A stretch of DNA of 7,230 nucleotides from JBBIOI01 sp037443425 (GTDB lineage Bacteria > Desulfobacterota > BSN033 > UBA1163), in NCBI GenBank assembly GCA_037443425.1, contig JBBIOI010000149.1:1-7230 (forward strand). Direction: 5' to 3'. The notes beneath the pieces are model-generated. The model was given only the letters and a program-made list of their open reading frames with translations, ran no database searches and was not told where the DNA came from. The translations under genes were made by a program, and so were the position numbers. Positions 1 to 6,232 of the stretch are shown here, in pieces; positions within the stretch are counted from its first letter, which is position 1, and the number at the start of each line of letters is the position of its first letter.

Positions 1-90
1 GATTCTATATACTATCTCTTCTTCTCCTATAGCAGGCTTTGTAAGGATAAATAAAATAAGAAGGGTAAATAAGGTTTTTTTAACAAGCAT
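1..90 (-). CDS. N-terminus of an exported protein, possibly BamA (truncated by window edge)
   Basis: Only the first 30 codons are present, reading leftward from an ATG at 90-88 with no stop before the edge. They form a typical Sec signal peptide: a short basic start (MLVKK), a hydrophobic core at residues 6-16, and a polar segment ending A-I-G at residues 20-22, a plausible signal peptidase I site. The mature part would begin with the acidic residues EEE and then IVYRI. An AGGAG ribosome-binding site lies at 104-100, 9 bases before the start. The gene begins 22 bases after lolD on the same strand, so it probably shares the lysS-lol transcript. In several diderm lineages the gene after lolD is bamA, the outer-membrane assembly factor, and an N-terminal strand like this would suit a first POTRA domain. 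That identity is inferred from context. The existence of the gene is much better supported than its name. Confidence 0.72.
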   Translation of the reverse strand, partial: MLVKKTLFTLLILFILTKPAIGEEEIVYRI

Positions 91-99
91 ATTATAAAA

Positions 100-104
100 C
101 TCCT
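100..104 (-). promoter_or_regulatory. Ribosome-binding site of the edge-truncated exported protein
   Basis: AGGAG on the minus strand, 9 bases upstream of the ATG at 90-88. It supports this start for a gene only 30 codons of which are visible. Confidence 0.65.
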
Positions 105-112
105 GTGTTTAT

Positions 113-805
113 TTAACCTATAGCCTTTCCATCTATGAGCTGAATCTGGCGGCTAAGTCTCTGGGCCAGTCTCAGGTTGTGTGTTACCACGATAAGGGTA
201 ACCCTTTTTTTTCTATTAAGTTCATGGAGGAGTTCAAATACAGATTCACCTGTCTTTGTGTCAAGATTTCCAGTTGGTTCATCAGCGAGCAGAATCTTTG
301 GTTCTAAGACTATTGCCCGTGCAACAGCGACCCTTTGCTGTTCCCCTCCTGAGAGTTCTCCCGGTTTATGAAAGATTCTATCTTTCAATCCGACAGAAAT
401 TAGTACCTCTTCAGCCTTGACCGATGCCTCTTTTTTTGAGAAGCCTGCAATAAGACATGGCATCATAACATTTTCAAGGGCATTAAATTCGGGAAGAAGA
501 TGATGAAATTGAAAAACAAAGCCAATCTCTCTATTCCTGAAATGTGCAAGTTCATTATCATCGAGTTTAAAGATATCCCTTCCTTCATATAAGACCTTTC
601 CTGATGTTGGTCTCTCAAGTGTTCCTAATATATGGAGAAGGGTTGTTTTGCCAACACCCGATGCCCCAACGATTGCAACACACTCTCCATAACGAAAGCT
701 CAGATCAATACCTCTTAGGACATCAACACGCTTGATCCCATTCCCAAATGATTTAAAGAGATTTTGAACCGATATAAATTCTTTTTCTTTTAATTCCTCA
801 CTCAT
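113..805 (-). CDS. lolD: LolD-type ABC transporter ATP-binding protein
   Basis: This is the cytoplasmic ATPase of the lipoprotein-releasing system, which powers extraction of mature lipoproteins from the inner membrane for delivery to the outer membrane. The 230 residues are the usual LolD length and carry every nucleotide-binding element in order: Walker A GASGVGKT (47-54), Q-loop Gln99 in FVFQFHHLLPEF, signature LSGGEQQR (151-158), Walker B ILLADEP (171-177) followed by TGNLD, and switch His209. The FQFHHLLPEFNALENV stretch is characteristic of LolD within the wider MacB/LolD/FtsE group. The ATG at 805 overlaps the lolC/E stop in ATGAGTGA, and a GAGG at 818-815 inside lolC/E lies 9 bases upstream, so translation is probably coupled. 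Adjacency to a LolC/E permease separates it from MacB or FtsE, which would have different partners. Confidence 0.93.
   Translation of the reverse strand: MSEELKEKEFISVQNLFKSFGNGIKRVDVLRGIDLSFRYGECVAIVGASGVGKTTLLHILGTLERPTSGKVLYEGRDIFKLDDNELAHFRNREIGFVFQFHHLLPEFNALENVMMPCLIAGFSKKEASVKAEEVLISVGLKDRIFHKPGELSGGEQQRVAVARAIVLEPKILLADEPTGNLDTKTGESVFELLHELNRKKRVTLIVVTHNLRLAQRLSRQIQLIDGKAIG
798..805 (-). other. lolC/E-lolD stop-start overlap
   Basis: The eight bases ATGAGTGA contain the lolD ATG (805-803) and the lolC/E TGA (800-798) in different frames. Overlaps of this type usually couple translation, which suits subunits of one transporter made in fixed ratio. Confidence 0.85.
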
Positions 806-2054
806 ATCTCAGTGCCTCAGCAGGATCAAGCCTTGAAGCCCTCCAGGATGGATAAATGGTGGAAAGCAGACTGATAAGGATTGCAGTGATGATAATAAGA
901 CATACATCAAGAGGATTGACTTGAGATGGAAGTTTATCGATATAGTATACATCGCTTGCAAGAATCTTAAACCCAAAGAGCCTTTCAACGAATTCAGTTA
1001 TTTTTTCAAGATTGAAGGCAGCGCCCAGTCCTAAAAATGTTCCAACAATGGTTCCGATAATACCGATCACAGTTCCTTCTATAATAAATATCTTGAAGAT
1101 GTCTTTTGAAGGTGCTCCCATGGATTTAAGTATTGCAATATCTTTATTCTTTTCCATTACGACCATTATTAGCATAGATACGATATTAAATCCAGCCACC
1201 AAAACAATAAGAACAAGTATAATAAACATTGCTATCTTCTCAAGTTTTAATGCAGTAAATAGATTTCGATTCATCTCCATCCAATCTTTTGTCCAGAATG
1301 AAATCCCTAATCTTTTACGTATCTCTCTTGCAATTTCCTTGACTTTATAAATGTTATCTGTCTTTATTTCAATTCCTGTAACGTTAGTACCCAAACCCAG
1401 AAACTTCTGTGCACTTTTAAGGGAGATATATGCCATAGTATTATCATATTCATACATACCTGAATGAAAGATTCCTTTCACACGGAATCTTTTCATTTTT
1501 GGCATCATACCCATAGGGGTCATGGTTCCAAGTGGAGAGATCACCTGTATCGAATCATTAATTGAAACAGAGAGATGTTTGGCAAGCTCTACACCAAGTA
1601 TTATACCTGGTTCGACTTCATAAGATTCAGTTTTCAGGTCTTCAAGGTTTCCGATTTTGAGATTTTTAGCTAATTCAGTAACTTTGCCTACCCTTTCAGG
1701 ATCTACACCCTTTAATACCACTCCTGATACACTCGATTCAGATGAAAGCATAACCTGGCTGAAGATAAAAGGTGCTGCTGAGACAACACCCCTTATCTTT
1801 TCAACCTTATTTAAAACATCTTCATAATTATCCATTCCCTCCTGTGATACTTTAAGCAGGACAAGATGGGCTTGTGTTCCAAGGATCTTCTCTTTTAAGG
1901 TCTTTTCAAAGCCATTCATCACAGCAAGTACAACTATCAATGCCATTACACCAAGTGTGACACCTGCAATCGATATAAAGGTTATTACTGAGATGAAGGC
2001 TTGTTTTCTTTTTGCCTTTAAATATCTTAAACCTATAAACCATTCATATCTCAC
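798..2054 (-). CDS. lolC: LolC/LolE-family lipoprotein-releasing ABC permease
   Basis: This is the inner-membrane permease of the lipoprotein-releasing transporter. The 418 residues have the family layout: a short cytoplasmic N-terminus (RYEWFIGLRYLKAKRKQAF), membrane segment 1 at about 22-46, a large periplasmic MacB-like domain at about 47-270, and three C-terminal segments at about 273-299, 322-347 and 382-402. The coupling stretch EKNKDIAILKSMGA (301-314) is a LolC/E-FtsX hallmark, and the end RASRLDPAEALRYE is typical. The start codon is GTG at 2054-2052, supported by AGGGGA at 2066-2061 six bases upstream. It begins 32 bases after lysS and overlaps lolD by 8 bases. Only one permease gene is visible, so it may act as a homodimer like the LolF-type hybrids rather than as a LolC-LolE heterodimer. 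The symbol lolC is therefore a family label; it could equally be called lolE or lolF. Confidence 0.92.
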   Translation of the reverse strand: MRYEWFIGLRYLKAKRKQAFISVITFISIAGVTLGVMALIVVLAVMNGFEKTLKEKILGTQAHLVLLKVSQEGMDNYEDVLNKVEKIRGVVSAAPFIFSQVMLSSESSVSGVVLKGVDPERVGKVTELAKNLKIGNLEDLKTESYEVEPGIILGVELAKHLSVSINDSIQVISPLGTMTPMGMMPKMKRFRVKGIFHSGMYEYDNTMAYISLKSAQKFLGLGTNVTGIEIKTDNIYKVKEIAREIRKRLGISFWTKDWMEMNRNLFTALKLEKIAMFIILVLIVLVAGFNIVSMLIMVVMEKNKDIAILKSMGAPSKDIFKIFIIEGTVIGIIGTIVGTFLGLGAAFNLEKITEFVERLFGFKILASDVYYIDKLPSQVNPLDVCLIIITAILISLLSTIYPSWRASRLDPAEALRYE

Positions 2055-2060
2055 TTTTTA

Positions 2061-2066
2061 TCCCCT
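2061..2066 (-). promoter_or_regulatory. Ribosome-binding site deciding the lolC/E GTG start
   Basis: AGGGGA on the minus strand, 6 bases before the GTG at 2054-2052. It supports this non-ATG start, and the resulting N-terminus matches the normal family beginning. Confidence 0.65.
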
Positions 2067-2086
2067 TTTAAATATTGATTAATGGT

Positions 2087-3568
2087 TTATCTTTCCAAAC
2101 GAAGTAAGGGGAAAAAGATAACATCCCTGATAGATGGGGCATCTGTTAGAATCATTACCAAGCGGTCAATTCCTATTCCTTCTCCAGCAGTTGGGGGCAT
2201 TCCATATTCGAGGGCCTTAAGAAAATCCTCATCTATACTGAGGAAAAGGTCTCTTTCATCCTCTCTTTCTTTCAACTGTTGAAGGAAACGTTCTCTTTGA
2301 TCGATTGGATCATTAAGTTCTGAAAAGCCATTGGCTATTTCTCGGCCTGCTATGAATAGCTCGAATCTGTCGGCCAATCCTGGGTCTTCCCTATTTCGAC
2401 GCGAAAGCGGTGATACATCTATGGGGTAGTGTGTGATAAAGGTTGGTTGAAAAAGCTTTGGTTCAACCAACTCCTTAAAAAGTTCTGCAAGAATCCTTCC
2501 ATAGGATGAGCCTTTTTTCAATTCAATACCAATCTTTTTTGCCTCCTCTTCAGCCTTGATCGGATCTCTTAAACAGTCGGGATCAAGTCCACCATATTCT
2601 ATTAAAGACTCTTTGAAGCGGATCCTCTTCCATGGGGGAGTAAAATCTATATTTCCTCCCTGGTAGGTGATCTTTAAACCTCCATGTGTCTCTTTAATAA
2701 TTGAACAGATAAGTTCCTCTGTCATTTCCATTAAATCTTCATAAGTTGAATAGCTTTGGTAAAATTCTAACATAGTAAATTCAGGATTATGCTGGGTTGA
2801 TATTCCTTCATTTCTAAAACATCGATTTATTTCAAATATCCTTTCAAAACCCCCAATCACAAGCCTTTTCAAATAAAGTTCAGGCGCAATCCTCATATAG
2901 AGTTCCATATTCAGGGCATTATGATAGGTTTTAAATGGTTTTGCAGTAGCCCCTCCTGGTATAGGGTGAAGCATCGGGGTCTCAACTTCCATGAAATCCC
3001 GCTTTGTAAAGAATTCCCTGATCAACTGGATGGTTTTGATCCTGATTAAAAACATCTCCTTTACTCTCGGGTTTGAGATAAGATCTAAGTACCTATGTCT
3101 GTAACGGGTTTCTACATCTGTAAGCCCATGCCATTTTTCAGGGAGTGGTCTAAGTGATTTGACAAGGGGTTTTAAACTATAGACTTCAATAGTTAATTCT
3201 CGTGTCTTTGTTCTGAATATCTTTCCAGTAAGCCCAACAAAATCACCTATATCGAGGGATTTAAATATTTTAAAGGCCTCTTCTCCAACCTTCTCCTTTT
3301 GAATATAGGCCTGTAGCTTTCCTTTTCTGTCAAGGATCTGAAGGAAACTTGCCTTTCCAAAATTTCTTATAGCAAGGATTCTTCCTGCGATTGAAAAGGT
3401 TTGTTGAATTGCCATAAGTTCATCATCTTGGAGATTGCCATAAGTATCGATAATCTCCTTTGATGTATGTGTCACCTTAAAATCGTTAGCAAAGGGATCA
3501 AATCCTTGATTCTTTAAGGTTTCAAGTTTCCTTAGTCGTTGCTGGATAAGTTCGTTTATTTCATCCAT
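2087..3568 (-). CDS. lysS: Lysyl-tRNA synthetase, class II
   Basis: It charges tRNA-Lys with lysine using ATP, in the cytoplasm. The 493 residues are full length for bacterial LysS. The N-terminal half holds the OB-fold anticodon-binding domain (about 56-145, beginning FSIAGRILAIRNFGKASF). The catalytic domain follows with motif 1 around HPIPGGATAKPF (201-212), motif 2 FRNEG (251-255) leading into QHNPEFTMLEFY, the lysine-pocket region including SPLSR (386-390) and FELFIAGREIANGFSELNDP, and motif 3 GIGIDRLVM (464-472). The ATG at 3568 starts a typical MDEINELIQQRLRKLETL beginning, and an in-frame TGA eight codons after the AGGAG region's first bases rules out any upstream extension past that stop. 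The AGGAG is unusually far from the start, at 13 bases. The gene is 32 bases ahead of lolC/E and probably heads that operon. The preceding 124-base gap carries AT-rich inverted repeats and a possible promoter. Confidence 0.96.
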   Translation of the reverse strand: MDEINELIQQRLRKLETLKNQGFDPFANDFKVTHTSKEIIDTYGNLQDDELMAIQQTFSIAGRILAIRNFGKASFLQILDRKGKLQAYIQKEKVGEEAFKIFKSLDIGDFVGLTGKIFRTKTRELTIEVYSLKPLVKSLRPLPEKWHGLTDVETRYRHRYLDLISNPRVKEMFLIRIKTIQLIREFFTKRDFMEVETPMLHPIPGGATAKPFKTYHNALNMELYMRIAPELYLKRLVIGGFERIFEINRCFRNEGISTQHNPEFTMLEFYQSYSTYEDLMEMTEELICSIIKETHGGLKITYQGGNIDFTPPWKRIRFKESLIEYGGLDPDCLRDPIKAEEEAKKIGIELKKGSSYGRILAELFKELVEPKLFQPTFITHYPIDVSPLSRRNREDPGLADRFELFIAGREIANGFSELNDPIDQRERFLQQLKEREDERDLFLSIDEDFLKALEYGMPPTAGEGIGIDRLVMILTDAPSIRDVIFFPLLRLER

Positions 3569-3581
3569 TGATGTTCAATTG

Positions 3582-3586
3582 CTCCT
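3582..3586 (-). promoter_or_regulatory. Distant ribosome-binding site of lysS
   Basis: AGGAG on the minus strand with 13 bases between it and the ATG at 3568, longer than the usual 5-10. An in-frame TGA lies between the two, so no earlier start in this frame can use it. The same CACAGGAG string precedes the exported-protein gene at the left edge, there at normal spacing. Confidence 0.5.
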
Positions 3587-3589
3587 GTG

Positions 3590-3613
3590 GAATTTAAAAA
3601 TTTATTTAAATTC
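3590..3613. repeat. AT-rich inverted repeat upstream of lysS (possible operator)
   Basis: A perfect inverted repeat with 9-base arms GAATTTAAA (3590-3598) and TTTAAATTC (3605-3613) around a 6-base spacer. It ends 21 bases upstream of the lysS ATG and just ahead of its AGGAG. No GC-rich stem or following T-run is present on the minus strand, so it is not a standard intrinsic terminator. It could be a protein-binding dyad or a weak RNA hairpin in the lysS leader. The AT bias of the region makes chance palindromes likelier, which limits confidence in a function. Confidence 0.55.
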
Positions 3614-3616
3614 AAC

Positions 3617-3630
3617 AATTTTTTAAAATT
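3617..3630. repeat. Second AT-rich palindrome upstream of lysS
   Basis: AATTTT (3617-3622) and AAAATT (3625-3630) flank two T residues. Its centre lies 22 bases, about two helical turns, from the centre of the neighbouring dyad at 3590-3613. It may be simple AT-rich spacer sequence. Confidence 0.35.
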
Positions 3631-3654
3631 AACCCATTTTCTATTAAGCGTCAA
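3626..3654 (-). promoter_or_regulatory. Candidate promoter for the lysS-lol operon
   Basis: Reading leftward, TTGACG (3654-3649, five of six matches to the -35 consensus) is followed after 17 bases by TAATTT (3631-3626), a weak -10 with three of six matches. Initiation would fall near 3619, leaving a leader of about 50 bases that contains the 3590-3613 dyad. The position is sensible for an independent lysS promoter after rimO, but the poor -10 keeps this tentative. Confidence 0.3.
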
Positions 3655-3692
3655 CACCTATTCTTAGTATTAATGCGATTCCTATTTAAAAG

Positions 3693-5015
3693 TTAAATTT
3701 CTATTCGGCCAAAGAGGTCATAGGGAAGTGACTTTGTAATTTCGACAATGACAAAATCTCCAGCACTTGCATTACCTTCAAGAAATACACATCCATCAAT
3801 ATCCGGGGACTGTGTTTTAAGCCTGCCTATTTTAGCCTTTCCTTGTTCGGATCTTTCAACCAGAACCTCCAATCTTTTTCCTACCATTGATTGATACTTT
3901 TTAAACGAAATCTCCCTCTGAAGTTCCATAATAGCTCTATATCTTTCTTCTTTTACATCCTCCTCGACATGATTATGAAGTCGATATGCAGGGGTTTCTT
4001 TCTCAGGAGAGTATTTAAAAACCCCAACATGGTCAAATCTGATTTCACTTAAAAAATCCATTAATTTATTGAATTCTTCATCTCTTTCGCCAGGGAAACC
4101 AACTATCAAAGAGGTTCTAAGGCTTACCCCTGGGATAAATGTTTTAATCCTTTCTATTAACCTTCTTATTTCATACTCCTTAGATCTCCTTCCCATAAGC
4201 CTTAGAATCCTATCATCAATATGCTGAATAGGAATATCAATATAAGGGCAAATTTTATCATCGTTTGCTATCATCTCAAGTAATTCGTCATTAAAATATT
4301 CTATCTTGGGATATGAATATAGGATCCTTATCCAGTGTAGAGGGTCGATCTTTGTCAGATTTTTTAGAAGTTTTGTGAGATTGGTTCCATCAGAAAGATC
4401 TTCTCCATAAGCAGTGGTATCCTGAGCAATTAATATAAGCTCTTTTACGCCTTGATCTGCGAGCCTTTTTGCCTCATTGATAACTGACCTAAGACTTCGG
4501 CTCTGGTAAGGTCCTTTTATTTTGGGGACGGTACAGAAGGTACATGATTTTGAACAACCTTCCGCAATCTTAATATATGCGGTAAAGGGTGGGGTAGAAA
4601 CTAAACGTGGGGTTTTATCATTATAAAGAAAGGTTGATGCTGTAATAAAGCTCTTTTTCCTTCTTTTTTGACTTATTAGTTTTGGAAGTCTTTGAAAAAC
4701 CCCTGTTCCAACGAATAGATCTACCTCAGGTAGTTCCTTTTCCAGAAGCCTACCATAGCGCTGTGGGAGGCATCCTGAAACGATCAGGAGCTTACAACGG
4801 CCTGCCTTCTTATAATGAGCAAGCTTTAGTATAGTCTCAATTGCCTCTTTAGTGGCCTCTTCGATAAATGAACATGTATTGGCTATTAGAATGTCTGCCT
4901 GTGAGGGTTCTGTGGTAATAGAATAACCAGAATTTGAAAGGATACCTAATATGACTTCTGAATCGACTAAATTCTTTGGACAACCAAGGCTAACAAGACA
5001 TACAGTCTTCATCAT
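3693..5015 (-). CDS. rimO: Ribosomal protein S12 methylthiotransferase RimO
   Basis: A radical-SAM enzyme that adds a methylthio group to the conserved aspartate of ribosomal protein S12. The open frame extends to an ATG at 5063 (456 residues), but I prefer the ATG at 5015 or 5012 (440 or 439 residues), where AGGA sits directly upstream and the protein begins MKTVCLVSLGCPKN as in the family. Numbered from the 5015 start, the N-terminal iron-sulfur cysteines are C12, C48 and C82, the radical-SAM CxxxCxxC cysteines are C154, C158 and C161, and a TRAM domain occupies roughly 375-438. The phrases SLGCPKNLVDSE and YIDIPIQH point to RimO rather than the tRNA-modifying paralogue MiaB, which has a different sequence at the second site. 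It lies 124 bases upstream of lysS on the same strand and is divergent from the oxidoreductase gene at 5153. Confidence 0.93.
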   Translation of the reverse strand: MMKTVCLVSLGCPKNLVDSEVILGILSNSGYSITTEPSQADILIANTCSFIEEATKEAIETILKLAHYKKAGRCKLLIVSGCLPQRYGRLLEKELPEVDLFVGTGVFQRLPKLISQKRRKKSFITASTFLYNDKTPRLVSTPPFTAYIKIAEGCSKSCTFCTVPKIKGPYQSRSLRSVINEAKRLADQGVKELILIAQDTTAYGEDLSDGTNLTKLLKNLTKIDPLHWIRILYSYPKIEYFNDELLEMIANDDKICPYIDIPIQHIDDRILRLMGRRSKEYEIRRLIERIKTFIPGVSLRTSLIVGFPGERDEEFNKLMDFLSEIRFDHVGVFKYSPEKETPAYRLHNHVEEDVKEERYRAIMELQREISFKKYQSMVGKRLEVLVERSEQGKAKIGRLKTQSPDIDGCVFLEGNASAGDFVIVEITKSLPYDLFGRIEI

Positions 5016-5019
5016 TCCT
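5016..5019 (-). promoter_or_regulatory. Ribosome-binding site favouring the internal rimO start
   Basis: AGGA on the minus strand directly abuts the ATG at 5015 and is 3 bases before the next ATG at 5012. The farther ATG at 5063 has no comparable purine-rich site upstream, so a start at 5012 is the best fit, with 5015 almost equivalent. Confidence 0.45.
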
Positions 5020-5092
5020 ATTATATTAAACTTAGATATAGATTTACAATAGAGCAAGTTCATGTAGCCTGATCATTGATGGTCGTTAGAAA

Positions 5093-5120
5093 TTGAACTT
5101 TTAAAGGGATTGGTTTAAAT
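5093..5120 (+). promoter_or_regulatory. Candidate promoter for the divergent flavoprotein genes
   Basis: TTGAAC (5093-5098) and TTAAAT (5115-5120) are 16 bases apart, each matching four of six consensus positions. Initiation would fall near 5127, giving a leader of about 25 bases that includes the ribosome-binding site. Other AT-rich hexamers nearby fit nearly as well. Confidence 0.25.
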
Positions 5121-5152
5121 AAATAAAAATAGATTTTAATCGGGAGGATTAG

Positions 5153-6202
5153 ATGAACGTTGTCATTATTGGAGGTGGAATAGTAGGGTGTCATATTGCT
5201 TATCTTTTCTCCAAATGCGGGGATGAGGTATTCTTACTGGATAAGGAAAGATCCCTTGGAGAACATACAAGCACACGAAACAGCGGGGTAATCCATGCAG
5301 GGATCTATTACCCTAAAGGTTCTCTAAAGGCAACTCTATGTGTGAGGGGCCGTCATCTGACCTATGAGTTTTTAGAAAAGTACAAGATCCCTTATAGGAA
5401 ATGTGGAAAGATTATTGTCGCTCTTGTGGAGAGTGAATTTAAAGCCCTGGAGGAGTTAAAAAAAAGGGGTGACGAAAACGGAGTTGAAAATCTGAGGATA
5501 ATAGAAGAACGGGAAATAAAGAGGATAGAGCCAAGGGTTAAAGCCCTTTCTGCAATTTATTCTCCTGAAACAGGTATCCTTGATATGGGAGCTTATATGA
5601 AAACAATGGAGGGGATTATTAGAGAAAAAGGGGTAAATATTGTGAAGCAATGCAAGGTTATATCTATTAATGAAAAGAATCAAATAATGACCACACGTGG
5701 AGAAATAGAGGCAGACCTCATAATCAATTCGGGAGGACTCCATAGTGACTCTATTGCCAGGATGTGTGGTCTTGAGGGATTCGAGATAAAGCCTGTTAAG
5801 GGTGATTATTATAATACGACAGAGGTGGTAATAAATGGTTTGGTTTATCCAGTGCCTGATTCTCCATATAGTTTGGGTATCCATTTAACAAAGACCCTTG
5901 GGGAGGAGACGTTGATCGGTCCTTCAGCAGTTTTGTGTTCAGATAAAGAGGACTATAATATAAAAACCCCTCGAGAAGAGTTTGAAAAAGGTGCATTGGC
6001 AATGGTTCCTGATATCAGTTTAGAGAGGATTTACCCAGGATACTCGGGCAACAGGCCTAAGGTCTATTATCGAGGCGAGCTTCAGATGGATTTTGTGATT
6101 AAAGAGCAGGATAACAGAAGGATTCACCTTTTGGGTATTGAATCTCCAGGGTTGACCGCTGCCCCTGCCATTGCTGAATTTGTTTTAAAGATGATAAAAT
6201 AA
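5153..6202 (+). CDS. lhgO: FAD-dependent oxidoreductase, L-2-hydroxyglutarate oxidase family
   Basis: A flavoprotein of the LhgO/L2HGDH branch of the DAO-like fold. Characterised members oxidise L-2-hydroxyglutarate to 2-oxoglutarate and pass electrons to the quinone pool or oxygen. The 349 residues start with the FAD-binding GGGIVG (7-12) and acidic residue D30 at the end of the second strand. The family signature TRNSGVIHAGIYYPKGSLKA (41-60) includes the conserved histidine H48, and the C-terminal flavin-contacting segment is GIESPGLTAAPAIA (328-341). GGGAGGA at 5142-5148, 4 bases before the ATG, supports the start. There is no signal peptide. The protein is shorter than the roughly 400 residues of the best-known enzymes, so the exact substrate is unproven and another 2-hydroxy acid or a related substrate is possible. 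It precedes a second flavoprotein gene by 30 bases, suggesting co-transcription. Confidence 0.82.
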   Translation: MNVVIIGGGIVGCHIAYLFSKCGDEVFLLDKERSLGEHTSTRNSGVIHAGIYYPKGSLKATLCVRGRHLTYEFLEKYKIPYRKCGKIIVALVESEFKALEELKKRGDENGVENLRIIEEREIKRIEPRVKALSAIYSPETGILDMGAYMKTMEGIIREKGVNIVKQCKVISINEKNQIMTTRGEIEADLIINSGGLHSDSIARMCGLEGFEIKPVKGDYYNTTEVVINGLVYPVPDSPYSLGIHLTKTLGEETLIGPSAVLCSDKEDYNIKTPREEFEKGALAMVPDISLERIYPGYSGNRPKVYYRGELQMDFVIKEQDNRRIHLLGIESPGLTAAPAIAEFVLKMIK

Positions 6203-6232
6203 ATTTTGAAATCTCATTGTTAGGACCCTAAT

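Noticed and set aside
177..371. Plus-strand open frame of 64 codons inside lolD
   Set aside because: It lies antisense within a gene having all ABC ATPase motifs, has no ribosome-binding site and shows no recognisable protein features; it is a shadow frame.
1012..1350. Plus-strand open frame of 112 codons inside lolC/E
   Set aside because: Its isoleucine/serine-rich product is the antisense reading of membrane-segment codons in the permease; no independent support.
2082..2282. Plus-strand open frame of 66 codons over the 3' end of lysS
   Set aside because: It covers the conserved motif 3 region of LysS in antisense and has no plausible initiation signal.
3587..3632. Intrinsic terminator between rimO and lysS
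   Set aside because: The inverted repeats are almost purely A/T and are not followed by a T-run on the minus strand, unlike a Rho-independent terminator.
3569..3692. T-box or other amino-acid-responsive riboswitch ahead of lysS
   Set aside because: The whole gap is only 124 bases, with no recognisable T-box core or GC-paired stems.
5456..6002. Minus-strand open frames of 142 and 68 codons inside the LhgO-family gene
   Set aside because: Both are antisense to a well-supported flavoprotein and contain no recognisable domain; their compositions (many I, Y, H, N, S) look like reverse-strand translation.
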